A stretch of DNA of 64,000 bases. Origin: Prostheceraeus crozeri. Its lineage: Eukaryota; Platyhelminthes; Polycladida; Euryleptidae. How positions within the stretch are numbered: position 1 is the first letter of the stretch; each line of letters begins with the position of its first letter. The translations under genes and the position numbers were made by a program. The stretch spans positions 1 to 64,000 of the forward strand of contig CAJQUW010001649.1 of NCBI GenBank assembly GCA_907163375.1. Direction: 5' to 3'. The notes beneath the pieces are model-generated. The model saw only the letters and a list, made by a program, of their open reading frames with translations. It ran no database searches and was not told the origin of the DNA. This document shows, in pieces, positions 41,358 through 51,602 of the stretch.

Positions 41358-42575
41358 TTACAAAGTTTCCCATTTAAACGAGTGTAACTTCGCTTTGAAA
41401 GCTTCAACATGGCTGCCTCGAAGATCTATTACTTTTCGGAATTGAACAGAGTCATACGGAGCATCGATGGAAGGCTTAAGGGAAACGCTCATATGGTCAG
41501 CATTACTTACATTTGCAGAATGATAACTAGCTACCAACGAGCAGTCGAGAAAAATTTTGTCCAGTACCGATAGACCACGTGTAGGAGATTTCACTATTTG
41601 CTTCAATCCAAGAATTTCTTCAAAGGAAATACAGGGTAACTGATTAAAATCACCAGCAATACTGAGTTTGCTATCTTGAAATTGATCGAGAGCAATATTT
41701 GCATTTCGAAGAATATAATTTATGATGCACTCGTACTGGCAAGATCTCAAATTAAGCGGTACATATAGTGAGAATATGAGTTTACATGAAGAGAAGTACA
41801 ACAAAACACAGTCGATGCATTCAGGTATGTCATCATCAAATTTAATTTCTTGCACTTAAAAATCTGTACGAATATAGGCACAAACTCCACCTCCTCTTCT
41901 AGCTTCGCGGTCACATCGTATAGAGGAGGCATAATGAGGGAGCATAATTTGGGCATCAGAAATAGTGTCATTCAACCACGATTCAGTTATTGCTATTACA
42001 GCAGGCTTAAAGGCTGAAGAAAAAACGCACAGTTCATCATACTTTGGTTGCAGTGATTGGATATTGGACAAAAATACGCTGATCATTCCTCGGGGTGAAG
42101 ATCGATCTCGAAAATGTGAGATTTCATTTCTCCGAATGACCTCACCTCTGTAAATAACCACGTCCTCACCAGTATCCCGACGTCGTTTACATTCTACTTG
42201 TAGTTGCTTCAATTGTTGTTGCTGTGTGACAGTACGATCGGGATTTAGATACACGTTTTTGAATGCCTCCACATTTCGTAAGCTTTTTGCTTTTCGCAAT
42301 ACCTCAAACTTAGATTGAACATCTTTGCAAACAACTTTCAAAAGTCTTTTGCCAACACGAGTAGTACTAACCACTACGCAATTGTCCACCCCGATACTCT
42401 GAAACAACTTTCTGCATTCTAGCTTGTCATGTTCCTGACGTTCTTGTAATTGACCATTTTGAAATTCTGTTAAACCAGAGATTATAATATTTTGTTGCCT
42501 TGAACATCGCTGCTCAACCTCATTCGCTATAGTACTATGACAAATAACGTCTTGACTGGATTTCAGAAGTTCCAA
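41358..42575 (-). pseudogene. LINE ORF1-like segment and APE endonuclease
   Basis: The first part (42575-41856) encodes RQQNIIISGLTEF, TRVGKRLLKVVC and FKNVYLNPDRTVTQQQQLKQ, an RRM-like RNA-binding segment. The start of an APE-type endonuclease follows (SVFLSNIQSLQPKYDELCVF, ITESWLND, RREARRGGGV-like RCDREARRGGGVCAYI). The second part (41855-41358) holds KLSIAGDFNQLPC and NADHMSVSL, the GDFN and catalytic His motifs of the same fold. One break separates the two parts. Confidence 0.75.
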
Positions 42576-42597
42576 CTCATCTGAAACTCTTTCATGT

Positions 42598-42852
42598 CTA
42601 CATAGATTTCATTTCAGTATATGCTTGCTCAACAGCATTTACCCTTGCAGACAATGTGTCAATGACATGAGACAATTTCTCTATGTCTAGTTTAAAAGAC
42701 TCGATAATTTCTTTCTTGCTAGCATCAATCAAAAGTCTGATATCATCCAACGTAAAAAGCAACGCGGAATTTGATCGAAGCACTTTCTTGTTAGTGGTCG
42801 GAGACGGGACCATCTCAACATACGCTGTATAATCCACGAACTTAAATGTCAA
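42598..42852 (-). CDS. LINE ORF1 N-terminal coiled coil
   Basis: 84 residues beginning MTFKFVDYTAYVEMVPSPTT and ending in a heptad-rich helix (IESFKLDIEKLSHVIDTLSA). It lies directly upstream of the RRM-like segment in the same orientation. ORF1-type proteins of LINEs use such a coil to form trimers on the element RNA. Confidence 0.55.
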   Translation of the reverse strand: MTFKFVDYTAYVEMVPSPTTNKKVLRSNSALLFTLDDIRLLIDASKKEIIESFKLDIEKLSHVIDTLSARVNAVEQAYTEMKSM

Positions 42853-42876
42853 TATCAGCCGTCAAATAATTTTTAT

Positions 42877-42965
42877 AAAAAAATGATATTTATAATAAAA
42901 ATAATAATATATAAATATAATAATATATAAAATAATAAAAATAATAATATAAAATAATATTTACA
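42877..42965. repeat. AT-only simple repeat
   Basis: A run built from AATAATAAAAATAATAATAT-like words, almost free of G and C, next to the 5' end of the LINE. Confidence 0.8.
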
Positions 42966-43414
42966 CCGGCATTTACATTAAGGTATTTGGAAAACAGATT
43001 AGGCCTACTTAATTCATCTTTGCCCTCAGATACTGGTCCTTCCTCACATAATCCACTATATGACAAATTGACAACTTTGCTCAGCCATAATCTTCATCAA
43101 GTTCAACATATTGTGACCATATTGTACTATCGGATGCAAGCAGACTTTTTAGGCTTTAATGTAGATCTGTACTTCCTACAAGAGAGCTGTATAATTCCGC
43201 ATGTACCTTATGCACATTCTGAACTTCTGAATATTGTCCCAATTATTGTGATTCAAATTCAATACATGCACTTATAGTGCCCAATTTATTGTAATTCCAA
43301 TTCAAATACATGGTACTTATACTACCCCAAATACATGTATTTCTTACAGTAACTTTCTTGAAAAAAATATGTTATCCAGTGAAGCATTTATATTTACTAC
43401 TCAAATTAAGGTAT

Positions 43415-44540
43415 TTAGAAGAAATCAAGCAAAGTCCAGTTCATATCCATCTTGAGTATCTTGGGCTTTGCTGGATCCAATATTTCACTGAGAGTTTGTT
43501 CTTGAGCTCCACATTTCCTCTTGTAGAGGTGAACTGATGAGCTTCGGTGACCCGTGCGCGACATGATAAGTTGTTCATCAATATTTTCTTGAAACAATTT
43601 AGTAGCGCAGGTAACCTTACCCGACTGTGGTGTAATATTTCCAGTGAGTCCAGCTATTCTTGCCGCATCAGGTAGCATCTTGGCGAGGCTATTGACTCCA
43701 GCAGGTTGTTTGTATAGTATCCAGCAGGTGTGGTAAGTATAGATTTGAGAGGCCTGCGATAAAATGCTCCATCCGTCAAACCTGCTTCACGTAGTGTGAT
43801 AAGATAAAGGTGCACGATGTTGTAAATGGATCTTGGACTGTCTGCACTGTCATATTGCTTGATGCACTGATCTTCGAGTTTTGTCTCGAATACCACCTTT
43901 GTAGATCTTGTTTCCGCTACCTCTGAATTCAACAAATCTCCCTGATGAATCTTCTCCAAAGTAAAATTGATCAATAGATAAACGTCTATGCTCGTCGCGT
44001 GCACGTAATCCGAATGCTTTGCAATTATAGAAGAAGACTGTCCGCAGAAGGTCCTCTGCATTTGTCAAGCAGAACGCATCAGTATTCCACATCCTGTGTT
44101 CGTCATCTTCTGATATTGGATCCGCCCTCCTAAGTGAATTTCCGAGTCCTTGGGATGTTAGATCCTTCATGCGAGCATCCAACGCTCTTATGAAGCAAGA
44201 GAATTCCTTGTCTTCTTTGTCCAATGGATTACCGTCTCTGGCCGTTCCTGTTTCAGGAATCTTGCAAATCCACAGACGATGTTGTATAGACTGTTAGGTG
44301 GATAGTGCGATCCATCGTTACGCCGGATTTCATAGACGAAATGCTTTAAGGCAGAGCATATTTCGGCTTTTGATGCAGTCAATAGTTCATCAACTGAAGG
44401 AATGTTCTCTTCTCCATTTCATTTCGCCACAAAGTCCATTCCTTGTACAACTTCGTACGCCAGGCAGTGTTTCTTCTTGTATTGGAGGACTTCGTACGCT
44501 CCTCTGTTGCTACAATCTCTATGAATGGCTTCATAGTTTT
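43415..44540 (-). mobile_element. Crypton-type tyrosine-recombinase remnant
   Basis: Leftward coding remains run from NTAWRTKLYKEWTLWRNEM (about 44.45 kb) through ICSALKHFVYEIRRNDGSHY and PPNSLYNIVCGFARFL, LTSQGLGNSLRRADPISEDD and VFFYNCKAFGLRARDEHRRL (with the catalytic Arg). They end with AGLTGNITPQSGKVTCATKL and QLIMSRTGHRSSSVHLYKRK (the GH and Tyr motifs). This is the DUF3504/Crypton-derived domain also found in ZMYM and QRICH1 proteins. The usual His of the second box is Gln here, and frames change several times, so the copy is dead. It may be a Crypton transposon or a pseudogene of a Crypton-derived gene; no ends are visible. Confidence 0.7.
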
Positions 44541-44904
44541 CAACTTGTCACAGATTTCTGTGTTTACGTTTCATGCTTTTACAGTTGAATTGATACGACT
44601 TCATGTCTTGACAGTACTCATCACGGCTGTGTCCATTTCTGGCTATACTGAAGTGTGCAACAAGCGATTTATCATCACTTACTGAAACTGTAGAGCGATG
44701 CAAGTGAATTATCACGCATTGATTGATTGCAAAATGTGCACACTTATTAGCTCAGGGTAAAACAATTAATAATGAGCTGCTGCTTGGCCTAAATAGATAA
44801 TCAGATACAAAATGTTCATAAAATCTTTAATTCTTCACAGAATCGAATGCTCTACTACAAGAAGATTAAATGAAGATCTTTCGAGAAGTAAATTTCAGAT
44901 GTTA

Positions 44905-45163
44905 AGATAGATATTTGGAGTGCTCTGAGATTAAAAGAGGAGCGCTGAGAAAAGCGGAAATTATTTGGAGTGAGAAGCGCATTTGAAGACACAGGAAAAG
45001 GAGGCTAAGATGGCACTGCCATGTTGTGAGACGAGAGGACGATAAATAACTTAGAAGATTGCTTGAGATGGATGTAAAGACCAAAAGACCGACTCAACGA
45101 TTAATAAGACGATTGATGGATGATGTTGGAGAAGGCACAAGGAAGAGAAATTTTGAGCGGTGA
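44905..45163 (+). mobile_element. 3' end of an RTE/jockey-like LINE
   Basis: The rightward frame encodes RLRWHCHVVRREDD and, after one stop, LRRLLEMDVKTKRPTQRLIR then RLMDDVGEGTRKRN. This is the typical last segment of RTE-like LINE proteins (RWxGHVxRRxDD ... KRPRGRPxxRWxDxV). The rest of the element is absent. Confidence 0.65.
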
Positions 45164-47172
45164 GAAAGTCGAAGATTATCGAGTGATTATTTTATTAACC
45201 ATGCAATAATTGGATAAAACGGAATTACTGTAAACGATGATGCCACTGAATATCTACAGACGCATATTTTTTCTATGGGCAAAGCATGGTGTGTAAGAGC
45301 AGACTGATAAATTTATCGACAAATATATTATTAGTAATGAAATTAAACAAATGGTGCATTACGTATACAGGATAATGTACTCACAATGTTGCATGATATG
45401 TGTTGCAGGCATAAAAAATCAATTCAACATGACAGTGATCTCAGACAAAAATTCTTTAGAAAATGAGCAATAATTCTATAAAATTGCTGCTATTGTAACT
45501 GAAGTGCGCTAACGTGTGCTAAGATATATAATAAAATATAAAAATTATTTGTATATAAAAAAATGTAAGATAGTCCTGAAAAGGACTCATTAAGCGTTCA
45601 CTGGGTTGTACACACGTATTCCCAAAAGTTCACACAGACAAGAAAGAAAATATAAAAATAAAACTGGACAAAACGACACTAAAACAAATCTATACAAGAT
45701 TATATACAAGGGGCTCATCAGCAAGGTGACTAATTGCGTTCGTCTCGTTTCGGGTCCTTTAACATCTTGGACGAATAAGCAGTGGCGGACCCACGCCATA
45801 GGTGTACCCCATCAAACAAAAGACTAATAACTAATAAGCCATGAAACTATGCCTATATACTTCAACACGCAGTTTGAGGATAGCAGCTGACTGAGAGAAG
45901 AGGCAAGGTGGATGAAAAAGAAGAACTGAAGAAAATTAAATATTAACAGCAATGAAACAGTGTTTCTCACAGTCGTTTGAATGATTATCTTTTGACAAAA
46001 ATTTGACAATGAAAAGGATATTGCAGGTGAAGTTGCATTGGCAGTCTGAAAAAAGAGAAAGGAAAGGGAGATTTTCTGATCCATCTTTAAAAAGTGCATT
46101 AATCCATATCTTACAACATGTCAAATAACGAAAACCTAACAAATTATCAGAAATGACTCATAAATCATCGTTTCATAGGACTAAGTATTCAGTAATAATA
46201 ATAATAAAGTGTGTATATGATGGAATGGAAATCGAATCATTTCACAAGTTTTACAAAGGTGTAGGATATGAATGAATAGGTGCGAGAATTCAGCACAAGT
46301 GAATATGACAATTGTCTGTTTAGTAGCACAGAAATCCAAGGAAAGAGGGAATTGAGTCGTCTGGAACTAGAGCATTTAGGAATGGAAAAATGACTGGAAC
46401 GTGAAAGCTCGGACAAACACGATGGTACAGAGAATGGGCAGAAGATTCACATTTCTCAAAGAGTTTTCGTGCATGCTTATCTCTTGTTTCGTTTAAGTCA
46501 GAAGAGAGAGAGAGCATTTACAATTGTGCTCACATATTTAATCCGATGTGCTCTTTTACGTTCAAGTTTTTTGATAATATTTAAGAGCATGTAAAGTGAT
46601 GGACATAATTGTGCAATTAAACTCTTCTAATAGTTTCTTTTTGTCAATAAAAGTGCTTCAAAGTGCGAATCAGGTAAAGAAGATGACAGGTTGACAGGAC
46701 TTCATCAATTCCATTTTACGCGGAAGAAGGGCCACTAAGCCAAATTTTAAACCAAAAAAATCATTTTATAGTGAGTAATGATGATTCTGAGGAAACTTCT
46801 AGGTAGAAGATTAATCTACAAGTAAAGCAGATTGTGATGCGGCTTGCTTCTCATCACACCACACTGTAAATCGGAAGGTGATAGTAAGATGAAACTTTAG
46901 GAGCGAAAAAATAAATTTGCTGATTTTGTCTAATATTGGCAGGATAGGAGAGACTAGGTGCAAAAAGTGAATTCATGAATCTAATACGAAAGGAAAAATC
47001 GACAATGATAATATAAAACGATTGAACAACGGTTACAACCACTGTGATGGCGATATCTAATGTACATCGCAGACATCTACATTCCGACATAGTTCTCTAT
47101 TAATCAAGTAGATTATTTTAGGAGGCAAAATCATGCTGAAAACTGAAGCTGTTACGGATAGCGGCATACATG
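45164..47172. other. Non-coding region
   Basis: No gene supported; short open frames in both directions lack motifs. A short AAT microsatellite is at 46.19 kb. The stretch 45.6-45.83 kb has higher GC and the words GGCGGACCCACGCC; it may be a repeat that I do not recognise. Confidence 0.4.
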
Positions 47173-47218
47173 GAGGTCTAGATATCTATAATTGTGCAAT
47201 CATAGATATCTAGACCTC
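47173..47218. repeat. 46-base near-perfect palindrome
   Basis: GAGGTCTAGATATCTAT (47173-47189) and its exact complement ATAGATATCTAGACCTC (47202-47218) enclose a core ATTGTGCAAT that is itself nearly self-complementary. Only one mismatched pair interrupts the arms. It stands about 320 bases left of the long-inverted-repeat unit. Confidence 0.8.
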
Positions 47219-47536
47219 TTTGGCGGCATGGATTTTGAAATTTGTACAATATGCATGCATACATGTAAGGTATACATAGAAAATCCTTCACGATCGGTTT
47301 GAATTTACGCTCGTAAACAATGGTAAACAAAACATGCAGTGTTACCTGATCCAGATCAACTTACAAATCTAAAGGCATTCCAGGTATTCCCGGATATGTC
47401 CAATCGAAATGAAACGTTGGGTTTAATAAATCTCTATGAATGTATGCAGTTATCGGAAAATTACGCGTTTGCAGCACGCACTGACCATCACAGGTTGCTG
47501 CAATGATTGGAGCAGCTTACGTCGAATTTTCAGATG

Positions 47537-48649
47537 AATCGTGCAAATTATGATACAAGCATGAAACTTCGCATGGGTGTACTCAACACATATCTAAGCA
47601 ATTCCACCCGATGAGCCACTTAAAATTCGACCTTATTTCAAAATGGCGGCCATTTTTCAAAATTGCCCTAGCAACGACCCCTATGAGCCTGGTAACAGCA
47701 TTATAGCGGTCATTTTCAGGCATTTTAAGAAATGTTAAGGGGCACAAATATATAGCATTAGTATTTGAATAACATTTGAGTAAGTTTCTGACCTAGCAAC
47801 GGTTGCTAAGGACGCTAAAAAACAATAAAAGTGTGAATTTCTCTGATTTTCCTTAGCAACGGCCCACTTATCGTTAATTGATATGGATGAAATTTGATGT
47901 ATAGTGTAATCAACTATATTAAAGCATAAAAATGTTGTAATGATTAAGTATCACTTACGTACTGGTTGCTAGGGTCCTGATAAATGCATAGCAACAACCA
48001 TTTGCAGGTAATTTCAACATTGTTTTCAGCATTTTCTCTAACAACGACCAATCTATAAATTTTACAAGCCTTGTTTTGAGACGTATTTGGCTTTCGGCCA
48101 TCCGATATGGCCATTGGTCAGTAAAACAGATTTCAGCCTAGCAACGGTTGCTAGGGCCACAATATGCTAGTAAATGAATTATTTTCCGCATGTTGATATA
48201 ATTATCAAATTATGAGTTTGAACCCATTAGGGAACATGTATCGAAAAGATGACATTTGTTACGATTAAATCCTAAAAGATCATAAAGTGATTTAGCTCTT
48301 TCCAAAAAATATAAGAATTGAAAACTTCATGCATTGAGAAAAAGTTTGTATTAATCACAAATTTCAATCACAATATCGAATATTTACAATATCGAAGATT
48401 TTTTGTACAGTATTGAAGTATAGAAAAATATCTTCAATCACAGTATCGAATTAAAACAAAAGTCTTTGTGAATATCAATCACGGTATCGTAGACTTATTG
48501 TAAAACAAATTGTTTTTGTAAATGTCAATCACAGTATCGTAGAATTTCACAGATCGAATAATTTGTGTAAAACAAATGATTTTGTACATATCAATCACAG
48601 TATCGAAGTAAAATATATGTCAAACTCGGTATCTAAAAATTACTGTAAA
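47537..48649. repeat. Left terminal inverted repeat of the nuclease-bearing unit
   Basis: The outer two thirds contain repeated CTAGCAAC / GTTGCTAG words, several fused as CTAGCAACGGTTGCTA (around 47.80 and 48.14 kb). The inner third is built of CAATCACAGTATCGAAG units alternating with GTAAAACAAA and TTTGTAAAT words. Confidence 0.85.
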
Positions 48650-48955
48650 CAAATCGTTTCTGTAAATGTCAATCACAGTATCGAAGAATTACTGTAAAAC
48701 AAAGGGATTTTGTGCATATCAATAACAGTATCGAAGTAAAACAAAGTCTTTTCAAATGTCAATCACGGAATCGAAAAATTACTGTAAACAAATCGTTTCT
48801 GTAAATATGAATCACAGTATCGAAGTAAAACAAAGTCTTTTCAAATGTCAATCACGGAATCGAAAAATTACTGTAAACAAATCGTTTCTGTAAATATGAA
48901 TCACAGTATCGAAGTAAAACAAAGTCTTTTCAAATGTCAATCACGGTACCGAAGA
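48650..48955. repeat. 89-base tandem repeat inside the nuclease-bearing unit
   Basis: The word AATCACGG recurs exactly every 89 bases (48761, 48850, 48939). Each unit holds two forms of the CAATCAC-GTATCGAAG box, one ending in AAAAATTACTGTAAACAAATC and one in GTAAAACAAAGTC. The same boxes, less regular, make up the inner third of both terminal repeats, so the array extends the left arm inward up to the stop codon of the gene. Confidence 0.75.
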
Positions 48956-48956
48956 A

Positions 48957-50558
48957 TCATTGTGAAACAAAGTCATCACAGTTGCAGCCACACAGTGCTG
49001 TGCATGGAAGTCCTGAGCGACGACATTTGCATCTACTCGTGTTGCAACCTTTCTTGCAAGAGCACTTGGTAAGCTCTTTACAGCTGTCTGCGATTGGAGG
49101 CAATTTTGTCCAGAATACCTGCCACATCTCCCCGTCCCAGATCCATCCCCACTCAGCGGGACTGCTGATGTTGGGTCTAGCTATTGTGCTCTGACCCCAG
49201 ATAATGCCAGCCTGATATGCTGCACGTTTAATATGTTCTTGTAAAGCAGCTTTTGTCGGAGGGATCGAGTTATACTGTTTCTGCTTGCCGGCAAAAAGTT
49301 CCAACCTTGCTTCATCCACACTAGTTGCTGCCGATGATCTGTCATACAAGAGCACGACAAATTTTTCAAGTTCTTGAATGTCACGATCACTAATGGTTGC
49401 TGGAATCTGACTCAGATTAGCGAAGGTTTCAGAGACTTCGTCATGAATGTTCCATGTATGCCAAGCCGATTTCTTCCCTTTGCCACGAAAGGCAGACACG
49501 ATGTCACAGCCGGTGAATGCATGGAAGAACGATAATCCCTTGACTCTCTGTGGTCCAATTGCAAGAACAATCTCATGAACTGGAATCCATCGTACACCTG
49601 TACCTTGTCCAAATGCAATCCACATGGATTCAAGGCCAATTTCGAGTAGGGAAGGCAGAACAGATATTGCAATGACAAGAACATCTGTGTCATTGGCCTT
49701 AATAATGAGGGATTTGCTTCCATTCATTGTTGCATGTTTGGCATGAGCGAATAGTCTGCTGTCCGCTTCTTCATGATAACAAGGTGATATGTCATCCAAG
49801 AGTATAGGTGAGTTGCTAACTGCATTTTCTCCTTTAGTAACAACAATAACGGTGTTAACTGTTTCAGTTCCATAAATTTTATCGGCAAGAAAGTTGAACA
49901 GCTCATTCTTATTAGAGTTATTTCGAAGAAAGCCTTTCCAGTTAATTGGAGTCTTACTCATTCCTGATACTCTCCTTCTCATTCCTTGCCCTCGCTTCTA
50001 TCTGGCTTCATTTTTTAGACTTGACTTGTTGTACACATCAAATACTATGTCCACTCTGCTAAACTTGTGACCATAGCTTTCCACTTTGGGGATTATGTCG
50101 TCATTTGCATAGTCATCGAATGTCTTTGAGGTTCGTGGAGGCAGGGCATGGATAAATGCTGATCCATCTATGATGATTGCATCGGCTGTAGGTTCTGTGT
50201 CTGGTAGGCTCACCTATGACTGAAGAATGTCAGCTAACCGTGATTTCTGGCAAGAATTAAGTTTGCCATTGCTGCTAAGAGAAGCAGGGAAGGACTGGTT
50301 TTCATGCTTGAAGAAATCTTGCAAGTCACACTGTCTGTTCTGGCATGAAATGAAGAGTCTTGAGAACAGTTGACAATCATCTTTTAGCACCTTCTCCTTG
50401 GATGCACCACAAGTCGGCTTCAAAACCTGTTTGAAGAAGGAGACTATATTCTTCTTTATTGGATCATAGAATTTACAGTAATTTTTAGATACCGAGTTTG
50501 ACATATATTTTACTTCGATACTGTGATTGATATGTACAAAATCATTTGTTTTACACAA
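48957..50558 (-). CDS. Putative PIN/FEN-like nuclease with cysteine-rich C-terminus, two in-frame TAG codons
   Basis: One reading frame runs from 50558 to 48957 (about 530 codons) without frameshift, crossed by TAG at 50216-50214 and 50000-49998. The parts in order are: an N-terminal segment with CQNRQCDLQDFFKHEN; ADAIIIDGSAFIHALPPRTS (first acidic site); VDIVFDVYNKSSL; NWKGFLRNNSNKNELFNFLA; CYHEEADSRLFAHAKHA; IIKANDTDVLVIAISVL; LSFFHAFTGCDIVSAFRGKG; and a C-terminal KCSCKKGCNTSRCKCRRSGL CTALCGCNC cysteine block. The Asp/Glu set IDGS, EEAD, DTD and GCD has the order of PIN/FEN/XPG nucleases. I recall closely similar uncharacterised proteins being widespread in animal genomes. Its role in moving the unit is inference. 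The TAG codons may mean a dead copy. Confidence 0.65.
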
Positions 50559-51584
50559 ATTATTCGATCTGTGAAATTCTACGATACTGTGATTGACATT
50601 TACAAAAACAATTTGTTTTACAATAAGTCTACGATACCGTGATTGATATTCACAAAGACTTTTGTTTTAATTCGATACTGTGATTGAAGATATTTTTCTA
50701 TACTTCAATACTGTACAAAAAATCTTCGATATTGTAAATATTCGATATTGTGATTGAAATTTGTGATTAATACAAACTTTTTCTCAATGCATGAAGTTTT
50801 CAATTCTTATATTTTTTGGAAAGAGCTAAATCACTTTATGATCTTTTAGGATTTAATCGTAACAAATGTCATCTTTTCGATACATGTTCCCTAGTGGGTT
50901 CAAACTCATAATTTGATAATTATATCAACATGCGGAAAATAATTCATTTACTAGCATATTGTGGCCCTAGCAACCGTTGCTAGGCTGAAATCTGTTTTAC
51001 TGACCAATGGCCATATCGGATGGCCGAAAGCCAAATACGTCTCAAAACAAGGCTTGTAAAATTTATAGATTGGTCGTTGTTAGAGAAAATGCTGAAAACA
51101 ATGTTGAAATTACCTGCAAATGGTTGTTGCTATGCATTTATCAGGACCCTAGCAACCAGTACGTAAGTGATACTTAATCATTACAACATTTTTATGCTTT
51201 AATATAGTTGATTACACTATACATCAAATTTCATCCATATCAATTAACGATAAGTGGGCCGTTGCTAAGGAAAATCAGAGAAATTCACACTTTTATTGTT
51301 TTTTAGCGTCCTTAGCAACCGTTGCTAGGTCAGAAACTTACTCAAATGTTATTCAAATACTAATGCTATATATTTGTGCCCCTTAACATTTCTTAAAATG
51401 CCTGAAAATGACCGCTATAATGCTGTTACCAGGCTCATAGGGGTCGTTGCTAGGGCAATTTTGAAAAATGGCCGCCATTTTGAAATAAGGTCGAATTTTA
51501 AGTGGCTCATCGGGTGGAATTGCTTAGGTATGTGTTGAGTACACCCATGCGAAGTTTCATGCTTGTATCATAATTTGCACGATT
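50472..51584. repeat. Right terminal inverted repeat of the nuclease-bearing unit
   Basis: Inverted counterpart of 47537-48649 at equal length. The start of the gene's open frame (50558) lies about 86 bases inside this repeat, so the repeat may also supply the promoter of the gene. Confidence 0.85.
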
Positions 51585-51602
51585 TAACCTATAAGCTGCT
51601 CC

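Larger units (their letters stand above)
39372..42852 (-). mobile_element. CR1/jockey-like LINE, nearly full length, with (ATT)n tail
   Basis: Read leftward: a coiled-coil ORF1-like head, an RRM-like segment, an APE endonuclease, a reverse transcriptase, then a decayed thumb. The 3'UTR holds AATAAA (complement of 39410-39415) and ends in ATTATTATTATTATTC at 39372. The last feature marks the 3' end of the copy; the 5' end is near 42,852, where AT-rich simple repeats begin. Length about 3.5 kb. A few frame breaks make it inactive. The LINE fragment at 63.5 kb has the same kind of (ATT)n tail. Confidence 0.8.
47537..51584 (-). mobile_element. 4.05-kb unit with 1,113-base terminal inverted repeats and a PIN/FEN-like nuclease gene
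   Basis: Two arms of equal length (47537-48649 and 50472-51584) are inverted copies of each other with only scattered substitutions; I saw two in about 300 bases compared directly. Between them lie tandem repeats and one leftward gene. A shorter, weaker match (TGGAGCAGCTTA, 47509-47520 and the complement near 51592-51603) continues outside the arms, so the true ends may lie about 20-30 bases further out. I found no certain target-site duplication. The layout is that of a young DNA transposon. No DDE transposase, RT or tyrosine recombinase is present. Superfamily unassigned; Academ elements, some of which carry an XPG-type nuclease, are the nearest known idea. Confidence 0.8.

Noticed and set aside
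45599-45830. Possible SINE or LTR with GGCGGACCCACGCC
   Set aside because: No polymerase III boxes, no inverted or direct partner in the window.
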